NCBI RefSeq assembly: GCF_029945535.1 | Contig: NZ_JAQSCU010000010.1 | Span: 443,290 to 507,289 of the forward strand | Direction of reading: 5' to 3' | Length of the DNA stretch: 64,000 nt | From: Methylotenera sp. | GTDB taxonomy: Bacteria > Pseudomonadota > Gammaproteobacteria > Burkholderiales > Methylophilaceae | In this document: positions 37,761-46,323 of the stretch, in pieces | Layout: every line of letters starts with the position of its first letter | Position numbering within the stretch: position 1 is the stretch's first letter | Translations under genes and position numbers: made by a program | Notes under the pieces: generated by a model | What the model was told of the DNA's origin: nothing | Database searches by the model: none | The model's input: only the letters and a program-made list of their open reading frames with translations

Positions 37761-39266
37761 TTAGTGCTTATCGCCACCTAATTCAATGCTATAGCGCCAA
37801 AATTGATCTTTTGTTTCAAAAATCACGCTTGACTCTTCAGGATCGCGGTTGCCCGCGGTGTATTGGTGTAATGGCGTATTGTCTGCAGCCCAAGCTTTAA
37901 CGATTGGGTCAACTAAACGCCATTGCGCTTCAACTTCACTGATGTGAAGATATTGTGACGGATCGCCTTCCATTAGATTTAGCATCAATGTTTCATAAGA
38001 ATCGATGGTTTCATCTTCTTTTTGGCGTTGAGGCGCATCTATGCTTAAAGTACGTGTTGCAATATCTAAACCTGGAATTTTTGATTCGATTTCTAGTTTG
38101 ATGCATTCACGTGGCTGAATATTGATGGTTAACCAGTTTTGGTGTTGACCATCGACTAATTGCATCGGTGATTTTTTGAAGCGGATAGAAATCGCGGTGT
38201 TACCTTCATGCATGCGTTTAGCTGTGCGTACGTAGAATGGCACACCTTGCCAGCGAGGATTATCAATGAATAGTTTCACGGCAGCATAGGTTTCAGTAAT
38301 GCTTGAATCTACGCCATCACGTTTAAGTTCTTCTAAATAACCTTGTACGTTTTCACCATGACCATCGGCAGCACATACGCGTCCAGCTTTATATTGTGCG
38401 CGGAACGCTTGTTTATTAATGTTGCTGACATCAACTGGGCGAATCGACTGAAGCAACTTAACTTTTTCAGCACGAATGCTCTCTGGCTGTAAGTCCTTTG
38501 GTTTCTCCATTGCTGTGAGTGCTAATGTTTGCAATAAGTGACTTTGCATCATATCGCGCAATGCACCTGTGGCATCATAAAAGGTAGTACGTTCGCCAAC
38601 ACCTAAAGTTTCATTATTGGTGATTTGTACGTGGTCGATATGCTCTTTGTTCCATAGTGGCTCAAATATGGCGTTGGCAAAACGCGTGAGCATAATGCCT
38701 TGTACCGCAGATTTACCTAAGTAATGGTCAATGCGGTAGATTTGACTCTCTTTAAGATGCTTAGTGAGCCTAACTTGCAAGTCTTGTGCACTAGTTAGGT
38801 CTGTGCCAAATGGTTTTTCAATCAATACACGACGCCAGTATTGACTCTCATCTAGCAAGCCTACTTCTGAAAGTTGTTCAACAACTGGTGCAAAGTCAGT
38901 AGGGCGTACTGATAGAAAGTAAGCAAAGTTTTGAGGAAATATTTTAGCATCACCTAAAGTAGCGCTCATTTTTTTGTAAGCATTAGGATCGTCAGACGCA
39001 TTAGCAAAGTAATGATTACGTGCGATAAAGCGTTCAAACACTTTTTGATCGTAACCATTTTTAAATTTGGCATCTAGCATGCCCTTGATGTCCGCTAGCC
39101 AGTCGTCACGCGACACTTCACTGCGGCCTACCGAAAGGATTGCCATGTTTTCTGGCAAGCGACCAGCTGCATCTAAGCGAAACAGGCCAGGCATTAATTT
39201 GACTCGGGATAGGTTGCCGCTAGCGCCAAACAATACCAGCGTACAAGGATCTATTTTTTTAACCAT
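37761..39266 (-). CDS. zwf: Glucose-6-phosphate 1-dehydrogenase
   Basis: Oxidises glucose-6-phosphate to 6-phosphogluconolactone with NAD(P). In RuMP methylotrophs this is the entry to cyclic formaldehyde oxidation. The 501-residue length is typical. The cofactor motif is LVLFGASGNLSRVKL, the active-site signature RIDHYLGKSAVQG, and the substrate lysine region VLIEKPFGTDL. pgl, the next enzyme, is at 40294 on the opposite strand, with a dienelactone hydrolase gene between. No gnd is present in the window. Confidence 0.97.
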   Translation of the reverse strand: MVKKIDPCTLVLFGASGNLSRVKLMPGLFRLDAAGRLPENMAILSVGRSEVSRDDWLADIKGMLDAKFKNGYDQKVFERFIARNHYFANASDDPNAYKKMSATLGDAKIFPQNFAYFLSVRPTDFAPVVEQLSEVGLLDESQYWRRVLIEKPFGTDLTSAQDLQVRLTKHLKESQIYRIDHYLGKSAVQGIMLTRFANAIFEPLWNKEHIDHVQITNNETLGVGERTTFYDATGALRDMMQSHLLQTLALTAMEKPKDLQPESIRAEKVKLLQSIRPVDVSNINKQAFRAQYKAGRVCAADGHGENVQGYLEELKRDGVDSSITETYAAVKLFIDNPRWQGVPFYVRTAKRMHEGNTAISIRFKKSPMQLVDGQHQNWLTINIQPRECIKLEIESKIPGLDIATRTLSIDAPQRQKEDETIDSYETLMLNLMEGDPSQYLHISEVEAQWRLVDPIVKAWAADNTPLHQYTAGNRDPEESSVIFETKDQFWRYSIELGGDKH

Positions 39267-39343
39267 GATGTGAGAAAAACCTTAAATTGGATTTTAAAAA
39301 AAGTGTGTAATTTAATATGTATATTTATTGAAACGGATTATTT

Positions 39344-40132
39344 CTAATGGCGCGCTTCTACCGAGCTGTCTGACTCCATATCCAAGTCACCCCAGCCTAA
39401 GCGGCGATTGAACAGTTCAAGCAATAAATCCCAGCTTAAACGTGACAGAGCGGGGTCGTAACGATGACCTTCATCGCGCATAAAAGCATGTTGGCCATTA
39501 AACTCATGCCATGTGTAGCGTGTGCCAACTTCATCGAGGCGTGCTTTCACCATATTGCGTCCTTCTAGCGGTACATGCGGGTCTTGGCGTCCCCAGATAT
39601 GTAACAGCTCACCTTTAATTTCGCCAGCACGCTCTAATGAGTTATCGTTTTTGCCTAGGCCTAAGGACTTTTTGTGTATGTCAGTTGCGTAGAAACATAC
39701 AGCAGCCCGTACTTCTGGATTCATTGCAGCGCGAAAAGCAAGATGACCACCTATGCAGATACCCATCACGCCTAAACGGCCTGTGCAGTCACTACGTGAT
39801 TTTAGATAGTCTAATACCGCTTTAGCGTCACTATCGTAAGCATCTACAAGTTTTGTGGTTTTAAGTTCATTGCCACGTGTCGTGCCTGCCTCATCGTAAG
39901 CGAGTACCGTGCCTAGCGGTTCAAATTCATGATAGATTTCAGGACACGCAACAACAAAGCCGTGACCAGCCAGCATAGCTGCTGTGCGCCGAATAGGCGC
40001 AGTCACTTGGAAAATTTCAGAAAACATCAAAATGGCAGGGTATTTACCTGGCGCGGCAGGGCGGAAAATATGCGCGCGCATTTCACCTGTTGGTGTATTA
40101 AGGTCAACAACTTCACTGTCTTTAATTAACAT
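39344..40132 (-). CDS. Dienelactone hydrolase family protein
   Basis: Alpha/beta hydrolase of about 262 residues. The catalytic triad is visible: Cys in GICIGGH, Asp in WGRQDPHVP and His in FNGQHAF. The ATG at 40132 follows GGAA with a short spacer and gives MLIKDSEVVDLNTPTGEMRAHIFRP, the usual family start; an ATG 12 codons upstream (40168) lacks a ribosome-binding site. Family members hydrolyse carboxymethylenebutenolides and other esters or thioesters; the substrate here is unknown. It sits between zwf and pgl but is not known to act in that pathway. Confidence 0.85.
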   Translation of the reverse strand: MLIKDSEVVDLNTPTGEMRAHIFRPAAPGKYPAILMFSEIFQVTAPIRRTAAMLAGHGFVVACPEIYHEFEPLGTVLAYDEAGTTRGNELKTTKLVDAYDSDAKAVLDYLKSRSDCTGRLGVMGICIGGHLAFRAAMNPEVRAAVCFYATDIHKKSLGLGKNDNSLERAGEIKGELLHIWGRQDPHVPLEGRNMVKARLDEVGTRYTWHEFNGQHAFMRDEGHRYDPALSRLSWDLLLELFNRRLGWGDLDMESDSSVEARH

Positions 40133-40293
40133 TGTCTGTTCCAAATAGAAGCTATCTACAATAGCCATATATGATAAAGCAAGCAGGCAAATTCATACAG
40201 TGATTTGATAGAAAAAGTATAAAAAGCATGACAATTTTCTTGATTTCGTGTCCAATTCGGTCTGATTAATTTTTGATATTGAAATGAGCAATA

Positions 40294-40980
40294 ATGCAGG
40301 AAAAAAGTACCGATAGATGGAAATCCTTCGAAAGTATAGAGTCACTAAGACACGCTATTTGTGAAGCTATTGTAAATAGTGCGAATGAGGCCATTGCTAA
40401 ACGCGGCAGATTTTCAATCATCTTGGCTGGTGGGAATACACCTAAAGCAATTTATAGCGTATTGCGTGACTTGCCTATGGATTGGTCAAAATGGCATATA
40501 TACCATGGTGATGAACGTTGCTTGCCAATTGATCATGAAGATCGAAACAGTTTGATGGCCAATCAGGTTTGGCTTAACCACGTAAATATTCCTGCGCAAC
40601 AAGTTCATGATATCCCTGCGGAGTTGGGTCCTGTTGAAGGTGCAAAAGCCTATGCTGAAACTCTGGCTGGGGCGCCATCTTTCGATATGGTGTTATTAGG
40701 TTTGGGCGAAGATGGCCATACAGCTTCATTATTCCCAAACCATGAAGTGGATAATAGTGCCGATGCAGTGCCAGTATTTAATTCGCCCAAACCTCCAGCC
40801 GAGCGCGTTACTGTCAGCCAAAATCGCTTAAATAATACCCATGAAGTGATATTCATGGTGACAGGCGCTGGTAAGCAAGAAGCTGTGGATAATTGGCGTA
40901 AAGGCGTCAAGATTCCTGCTACTTTAATTGCACCAGCAAATGGTGTTGATGTTTATTGTTTTGAAGTAAAAGTGCAATAA
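40294..40980 (+). CDS. pgl: 6-phosphogluconolactonase
   Basis: Hydrolyses 6-phosphogluconolactone, the product of Zwf. The 228-residue DevB/SOL-type protein has IILAGGNTPKAIYSVL, WHIYHGDERCLP with the following DRNSL, and the LLGLGEDGHTASLFPNH signature near the catalytic His. It is divergent from the dienelactone hydrolase gene. No clear terminator follows. Confidence 0.95.
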   Translation: MQEKSTDRWKSFESIESLRHAICEAIVNSANEAIAKRGRFSIILAGGNTPKAIYSVLRDLPMDWSKWHIYHGDERCLPIDHEDRNSLMANQVWLNHVNIPAQQVHDIPAELGPVEGAKAYAETLAGAPSFDMVLLGLGEDGHTASLFPNHEVDNSADAVPVFNSPKPPAERVTVSQNRLNNTHEVIFMVTGAGKQEAVDNWRKGVKIPATLIAPANGVDVYCFEVKVQ

Positions 40981-41328
40981 TATACAAAATATTTGTATAA
41001 ATATGGGTAAATTGAGGCGGTTAAGTTATTTTAACGTAAGTATGGCTTAGAATGAGGGTTTGTGTAACAATTTGTAACATGTTTTTTGTATTATTTTTAG
41101 GATTTAGTTAAAAATTTCTTGATAACCAGCATGAATTTATGGTACTTTTCGTGTTAATGGCATAAATGAATATAAAAAATTTGAATATATTCAATAAAAA
41201 CAAGCCAACATCGTTTGTATCATTTAGTGTCGGGTTTATTTTAGTTATGCATTAACAAAAAATTACTTCGAATATCTAAAGATATAAACACATTAGGGGT
41301 TTTATCTTAAATATTATGGAGTAACCCT
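40981..41328. other. 348-base AT-rich spacer
   Basis: Rich in A and T with short direct repeats of TTTGTAACA-like sequence (TGTAACAATTTGTAACATG near 41063-41081) and no coding frame. It must contain the promoter of the PEP-CTERM gene, but no convincing sigma-54 or sigma-70 pair could be fixed. A ribosome-binding site GGAG precedes the ATG at 41329. Confidence 0.5.
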
Positions 41329-41829
41329 ATGCGAATTAAGTTTCTATCTATCTACTCGACCTTATTCGTGGCATTAAGCCTATCCGCAGTTGCAGAAGCA
41401 CATCAAAATCAAGTTGTAAACATCGCCTCTGCCCCTAGTGATGTTTTTTCTGGAGCAAATACTTTCATCTCTTTTGCAAATGACTATGCAAATACGAGAC
41501 TGGCGGACAGTGGTTTAAACGTTAACAATGCCATCACTCTGCTTGAATATACAAAAAACTGGACGCTAGATGCGGGATATTTTAGTGGCTTTCTACAGAG
41601 TGATGATTCACAGGATACAGACTCATTACAGTTAGGATACGACCGCGGTCATGAAGCGTTTTTAAGTACCATTTCCAAAGCATCTTCATTCGGTAAAGGT
41701 AACTTTGTTAATGATGCAGTATCGTCTGTTAATCGAAATATTGAAGTTGGTCCTGAACCAGAAACCTATAGCATGATGTTTGCTGGTCTTATATTGATGG
41801 CATTTGTTGCGCGTAGACGCACTAATTAA
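41329..41829 (+). CDS. PEP-CTERM sorting-domain exported protein
   Basis: A 166-residue protein with a signal peptide (cleavage after VAEA, about residue 24) and a C-terminal sorting signal: Pro-Glu-Pro at 142-144, a short hydrophobic helix (about 148-161) and the basic end ARRRTN. Exosortase/EpsH cleaves such signals and moves the protein to the cell surface or exopolysaccharide. The central part is Asp/Ser/Asn-rich and shows no known domain. No exosortase gene is in the window, so one should be encoded elsewhere. Gene is isolated between two long spacers. Confidence 0.85.
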   Translation: MRIKFLSIYSTLFVALSLSAVAEAHQNQVVNIASAPSDVFSGANTFISFANDYANTRLADSGLNVNNAITLLEYTKNWTLDAGYFSGFLQSDDSQDTDSLQLGYDRGHEAFLSTISKASSFGKGNFVNDAVSSVNRNIEVGPEPETYSMMFAGLILMAFVARRRTN

Positions 41830-41863
41830 CTTAAGTTGAATTGAAAGACTTTTAGCTAGGGCG

Positions 41864-42547
41864 CTAGAAGTAGCCTTTAGCATAGTTGTTAATAATCGCC
41901 AGTGGTTCGCGCAGCGCTCCCTTGAATGCCATGCCCCAGCTAACCCAACACTGAGTTGGTGCGGCAGCGTAATTCACATTGATTTCTCGACCTAAATGAC
42001 CTGCTTCTACTAACTTTTTTACGCGCCACATATGGTAGGGTTCAGAGGTGATAATGATATTTTGGATGTCCATAGCCTCTAAAATAGGTCGGGAAAATGT
42101 CAGATTTTCTAATGTCGAGCTAGAGCGGGATTCCAATAATATTTCTCCTCCAAAGCCTTTGTTTCTTGCGTGTGCTTCCATAGTCACTGCTTCTATTCGC
42201 TGATCTTCATAGTCTAAACCACCAGTCATTAATAATGTGCTTACTAAGCCTTGCTGTGCTAATAGCAGCCCTTCATCTACACGACCAGTGAGGCAAGGGT
42301 TAGGTTTGCCATGTAAATAAGCGCGATTGCCTAGAATGAGCGCGGCATCAGCTTGTTGTGTGGGTGGATGGTTGATGAGTTGCTTGGCATAGCTGCCAAT
42401 AGTGATGAGAATGCTTAAGTAAACTACTGTGCCAGCTAAGGCACTTAGATGTAATAATTTGCGCAGCCAGAGAGGTAAAAAACTTAATCGTAACAATATG
42501 CCCAAACTCGTCAAAGTATTCCGAAGAAATTTTGATAGCTTGGACAT
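41864..42547 (-). CDS. YdcF/ElyC-family (DUF218) membrane protein
   Basis: A 227-residue protein with a basic N-terminal region, one membrane helix at about 33-54 and a DUF218 domain: ADAALILGNRA, GRVDEGLLLAQQGL, LLMTGGLDYED, ESRSSSTLENLTFS and ITSEPYHMWRV. The domain includes SanA, ElyC and YdcF, which affect envelope barrier or carrier-lipid balance; substrate unknown. It ends the helicase strand block, starting nine bases after the first helicase gene. Confidence 0.85.
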   Translation of the reverse strand: MSKLSKFLRNTLTSLGILLRLSFLPLWLRKLLHLSALAGTVVYLSILITIGSYAKQLINHPPTQQADAALILGNRAYLHGKPNPCLTGRVDEGLLLAQQGLVSTLLMTGGLDYEDQRIEAVTMEAHARNKGFGGEILLESRSSSTLENLTFSRPILEAMDIQNIIITSEPYHMWRVKKLVEAGHLGREINVNYAAAPTQCWVSWGMAFKGALREPLAIINNYAKGYF

Positions 42548-42556
42548 TGCTGCAAA

Positions 42557-43957
42557 CTACTTATTTAATCTTAATCCGCCTAGCAGTGCTGCAACAGGTG
42601 TCTTATTACCGAGAATAGGTTTAACGGTAAGGGTTGCATTAGATGGTGCAGTTGAAGCTTCATAAGGCTTGTCAAACCAAGGATCGCTGCTTTTCTTTTT
42701 AGGCGGCATGCGCTTAGTAGCACTTGCATCTTGGGCATGATTTGACTTGTAGCTCGACTCTTTATTACTAGTTGAACGTGCTTTACTGCTTGGCTTTTCT
42801 AGCGCGACAGTTTCTTTTGGAATTTGGCGTTTAATCAACTTTTCGATTTCAACGATGTACTTATCTTCTTCTGGGCTTACAAAAGAAATCGCGATGCCTA
42901 AAGCACCAGCGCGACCTGTACGGCCAATACGGTGTACGTAATCTTCGGGCGCACTTGGAATTTCATAGTTAATCACCATTGGTAATTCGCTAATATCTAA
43001 ACCACGAGCAGCAACATCAGTCGCAACTAGTGCAGTGATTGTCCCAGCCTTAAACCCATCTAAGGCTTTAATGCGTTCTTGTTGTGTTTTGTCGCCATGA
43101 ATCGCATCAGCGGCAATGCCTTCACGCGCTAAGCTACGGCTTAGGCGGCTGGCGGTAATTTTGGTTTTGGTGAATATAATCACCTGACTTGCATTAGCGG
43201 CTTTTAATAGTTGTATTAAAAGCGTCTCTTTATCACTTTGTGCGACTTCGTAGACTTTTTGCGTCACGTTATCGTTGGTCGCATTGCTGCGCGCCACTTC
43301 AATCAACTGAGGTTTAGTTAAAAACTCATCGGCTAACTTTTTAATATCGTTTGAAAACGTTGCAGAAAACATTAAATTTTGACGCTGCTTAGGTAGCAAC
43401 GCCAAAATTCTTTTTAAATCAGGCATAAAGCCCATGTCTAACATTCTATCGGCTTCATCAAGTACTAATATTTGCACTTGATTCAGTTGAATAGTTTTTT
43501 GCTCAATATGATCCAACAAACGGCCAGGCGTCGCGACCAAAACTTCTACACCCGTTTTAAGGTGTGGCGTTTGGGTTTTGATGTCAACACCGCCATAAAC
43601 CACAAGTGAGCGTAATGGCGTATGTTTTGCGTACGCTTTGACACTTTCCTCAACCTGAATCGCCAGTTCACGCGTTGGCGTTAAAATCAACGCGCGGACT
43701 GGGTGTTTTGCAGGAGAAGCACTTGCGCTTGCCAGAGGCAGTAATTTTTGTAATACAGGCAGAGCAAAGGCGGCAGTTTTACCTGTACCGGTTTGTGCGC
43801 CCGCCATTAAATCGCCCCCCGCCAAAGCAACAGGAATTGCCTGTGCTTGAATTGGCGTAGGTTTGGTGTAACCAGATTCAGTGAGCGCTTTAAGTAATTC
43901 TGGCGCTAAACCTAAATCTGTAAAAGCGAGGTTGTCTAAAATTACTGTTTCTGTCAT
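42557..43957 (-). CDS. DEAD-box RNA helicase, RhlE type (short)
   Basis: A 466-residue ATP-dependent RNA helicase. Motifs: Q motif GYTKPTPIQAQAIP, Walker A AQTGTGKTA, DEAD in LVLDEADRMLDMGF, SAT in FSATF, and HRIGRTGR near the end of the core. The tail after residue 375 is basic and low in complexity. The ATG at 43957 is taken rather than a TTG six codons before. It lies 39 bases after the longer helicase gene, so it is probably co-transcribed and a likely paralogue. Confidence 0.92.
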   Translation of the reverse strand: MTETVILDNLAFTDLGLAPELLKALTESGYTKPTPIQAQAIPVALAGGDLMAGAQTGTGKTAAFALPVLQKLLPLASASASPAKHPVRALILTPTRELAIQVEESVKAYAKHTPLRSLVVYGGVDIKTQTPHLKTGVEVLVATPGRLLDHIEQKTIQLNQVQILVLDEADRMLDMGFMPDLKRILALLPKQRQNLMFSATFSNDIKKLADEFLTKPQLIEVARSNATNDNVTQKVYEVAQSDKETLLIQLLKAANASQVIIFTKTKITASRLSRSLAREGIAADAIHGDKTQQERIKALDGFKAGTITALVATDVAARGLDISELPMVINYEIPSAPEDYVHRIGRTGRAGALGIAISFVSPEEDKYIVEIEKLIKRQIPKETVALEKPSSKARSTSNKESSYKSNHAQDASATKRMPPKKKSSDPWFDKPYEASTAPSNATLTVKPILGNKTPVAALLGGLRLNK

Positions 43958-43996
43958 TTGTTGGGTACTGTTCAATTAATGTTTACGTCAAATAAC

Positions 43997-45865
43997 TTAA
44001 GCGAAGCTACGTGGGCGACGTGGAGCACCGCTACCACCAGCATTCGCGTTGCCGAAGCTACGTGAATCGCTGTTTGGGCGAGCTGGACGACTGTCACGTG
44101 AAGGAGCGCTAGAGCGATCACCACGAGGTGCGTCATTACGGCCTTCATAACGAGCGCCTAAAACACGGTTATCGCCACGATTTGCATCAGGACGGTTACC
44201 ACGGCTGTCACGGTCACCACGGTTGCCTTCGCTGCGTGGAGCGCTTGCGCCATCACGTGAGAAAGGTTTTTTGCCGAAAGCTACGCTGTCGCCAAAGCTG
44301 CGGTTTGGTGCGCCAGCACTTGCACGGTCACCAAAGCTGCGGTCACCGCTTGGGCGTTCGCTACGGCTACGATCGCCACTTGAGTTACGATCACCAAAGC
44401 TACGTGGACGGTCGCCAGAAGGTCTTTCTGAACGGTTGAATTCAGGTCTAGCTGAGTTGCCGTTTGACTCACGCGGAGCTGAATCACGGTTGCCACGATT
44501 TTCATCACGGACAGCAGTGTCGCGGTTAAAGCTAGCGCCATCGCGCGGTTGGAAACTACTGTTACGGTCACCACGTGGTTCGCTATTACGGTTGTTAAAA
44601 CCACCTCTATCATTACCACCGCGGTCATCACGTGGTTTAAAGCCACCACGACCACCTGGTTTATGTGCATCACGGCGAATATCGCCACGATCACCACGAC
44701 CATTACCTGGACCGTCCATTTTCATGGCACGTTTTGGCTCAAAACCTTCAACCACGCCTGGTTCCATACGGTTACCAGTGAATTGCTCAATTTTACGTAA
44801 GATATGACGATCCATATTTGATGCAAAAGAAATCGCAATACCAGTTTTACCAGCGCGGCCAGTACGACCAATACGATGCACATAGTCTTCAGCAAATTTT
44901 GGTAAGTCGTAATTAATCACGTGGCTGATACCATTAATATCGATACCGCGCGCAGCAACATCAGTCGCCACTAATACTTTTACATCGCCTTGACGCAATT
45001 TAGTCAATGTACGGTTACGCGCACCTTGAGTCATGTCGCCATGTAAAGCCGCTGTTTTGTGACCAGCAGCATATAAATCTTCAGCTAACACGTCGCAATG
45101 GCGTTTAGTGCTGGTGAAAATAATCACTTGGTTTACTTCAGGTGCAATCAACAAATGCTCAAGCAATTTGTTTTTATGTGTCATGTCATCAACATAGTGC
45201 AAACGTTGCTCGATGTTGGCATGTTTTTCTTTTTGACCAGCCACTTGAATTGTTTTTGGATTTTTAAGAATTTGTTTAGCTACGCGTGCAATGTCGCCAT
45301 CTAATGTTGCAGAGAACAATAGTGTTTGACGCTCAGCAGATAGTTGCTCACAGATACGCTCAACATCAGGTAAGAAGCCCATGTCTAACATACGGTCAGC
45401 TTCATCTAAAATCAACATTTGTAAACGAGACAAATCAATACGGCCACGTTCCATGTGATCTAGTAAACGGCCAGGCGTTGCTACTAGAATATCTAATGGT
45501 TGTGATAGTAATTTGTTTTGTAATGGGTAAGGCATGCCGCCGACGATACTTACTGTACGTGCGCGGATGAATTTACCGTATTTACGCGCAGCTTCGTTTA
45601 CTTGTGTTGCAAGTTCGCGTGTAGGTACAAGTACCAAAATGCGTGGACCGCGGCTTTTTAATTCGTGTGGAGTGGCTAATAAGTTTAGCGCTGGCAACAT
45701 AAATGCTGCAGTTTTACCTGTACCCGTTTGGGCAGAAGCCATCAAATCGTGGCCTGCAGTCACAACTGGAATGGCTTGTGCTTGGATAGCGGTTGGTGTG
45801 GTGTAGCCAGATTCTTCAATAGCACGAAGTAAGGCATTATCAAGATTTAGTGATTCAAAAGACAA
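43997..45865 (-). CDS. rhlE: DEAD-box RNA helicase RhlE with long RG/RD-rich tail
   Basis: The TTG at 45865 preceded by AAAGGGA gives LSFESLNLDNALLRAIEESGYTTPTAIQAQAIP, matching the RhlE N-terminus; the open frame continuing upstream would run through a leader hairpin and is not used. Length is 622 residues. The core (1-390) has AQTGTGKTA, LILDEADRMLDMGF, FSATL and HRIGRTGR. From about 400 to the stop the protein is disordered and dominated by Arg, Gly, Asp, Ser and Asn with many RG/GDR units, an RNA-binding tail. A long leader suggests post-transcriptional or cold-responsive control. Confidence 0.9.
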   Translation of the reverse strand: MSFESLNLDNALLRAIEESGYTTPTAIQAQAIPVVTAGHDLMASAQTGTGKTAAFMLPALNLLATPHELKSRGPRILVLVPTRELATQVNEAARKYGKFIRARTVSIVGGMPYPLQNKLLSQPLDILVATPGRLLDHMERGRIDLSRLQMLILDEADRMLDMGFLPDVERICEQLSAERQTLLFSATLDGDIARVAKQILKNPKTIQVAGQKEKHANIEQRLHYVDDMTHKNKLLEHLLIAPEVNQVIIFTSTKRHCDVLAEDLYAAGHKTAALHGDMTQGARNRTLTKLRQGDVKVLVATDVAARGIDINGISHVINYDLPKFAEDYVHRIGRTGRAGKTGIAISFASNMDRHILRKIEQFTGNRMEPGVVEGFEPKRAMKMDGPGNGRGDRGDIRRDAHKPGGRGGFKPRDDRGGNDRGGFNNRNSEPRGDRNSSFQPRDGASFNRDTAVRDENRGNRDSAPRESNGNSARPEFNRSERPSGDRPRSFGDRNSSGDRSRSERPSGDRSFGDRASAGAPNRSFGDSVAFGKKPFSRDGASAPRSEGNRGDRDSRGNRPDANRGDNRVLGARYEGRNDAPRGDRSSAPSRDSRPARPNSDSRSFGNANAGGSGAPRRPRSFA

Positions 45866-45923
45866 AGTAGTCCCTTTCAATAAAAAAACAAAAGGGCGCT
45901 TAGTAAAAACGGGCATATCATTT

Positions 45924-45953
45924 GAACACATGCGGTTAGTTGAGCATATGTTC
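45924..45953 (-). promoter_or_regulatory. Leader hairpin of the rhlE transcript
   Basis: Ten-base arms GAACACATGC (45924-45933) and GCATATGTTC (45944-45953) pair at nine positions with one wobble, loop ten bases. It lies about 59-88 bases upstream of the helicase start. Cold-shock helicase messages often have long structured leaders; function here is inferred. Confidence 0.45.
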
Positions 45954-46282
45954 AAGAGCAATATAAACGCAGAGAATATTTGGTTTAGTTAAATTAATTA
46001 CTTAAAGCCGAGTGAACGACATTTTGTTTTAACTTAATATTAAACAAGCTAATATAATCTTTACCAGCGCACGGGCACAGCCGCTAACCAGTAAAAATTA
46101 AATTCAAACTTGCGAATTTAACCTTTTGAATAGTTGCTTCAATATTTCACGAGCAACAGAAGGGTCAGGGCAATGATTCAAGCATTACAAATTGCCGTAA
46201 TGCGAATGAAGCGCGCAGTATAACCATTTAAAACAGAATGTCAAATAATAATTGCATTAGTAAAAGGAAATAGGCATTTATT

Positions 46283-46292
46283 GTGTTAAAAT
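46283..46292 (+). promoter_or_regulatory. typA promoter -10 region (shared GTGTTAAAAT)
   Basis: GTGTTAAAAT followed by CGCC is identical over ten bases to the glyA promoter element at 269-278. It lies 32 bases before the typA ATG. Confidence 0.45.
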
Positions 46293-46323
46293 CGCCGCCT
46301 TTCAATAGAACTGGTAGCAATTC

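Larger units (their letters stand above)
45866..46323. other. 458-base divergent spacer with long helicase leader
   Basis: Between the TTG of the helicase gene and the ATG of typA. It holds a hairpin on the helicase side (45924-45953), an AT-rich middle, an imperfect GC-rich dyad (CAGCGCACGGGCACAGCCGC near 46068-46087) and the typA promoter (46283-46292). No coding frame is supported. Confidence 0.6.

Noticed and set aside
44223-44807. Long open frames on the + strand opposite the rhlE tail (Leu/Arg/Pro-rich products)
   Set aside because: They are antisense mirrors of the repetitive RG/GD-rich codons of the helicase tail, with no ribosome-binding site and no family resemblance.
45866-45961. 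32-residue N-terminal extension of the RhlE helicase
   Set aside because: It would cross the leader hairpin; the TTG at 45865 has a good ribosome-binding site and matches the family start.
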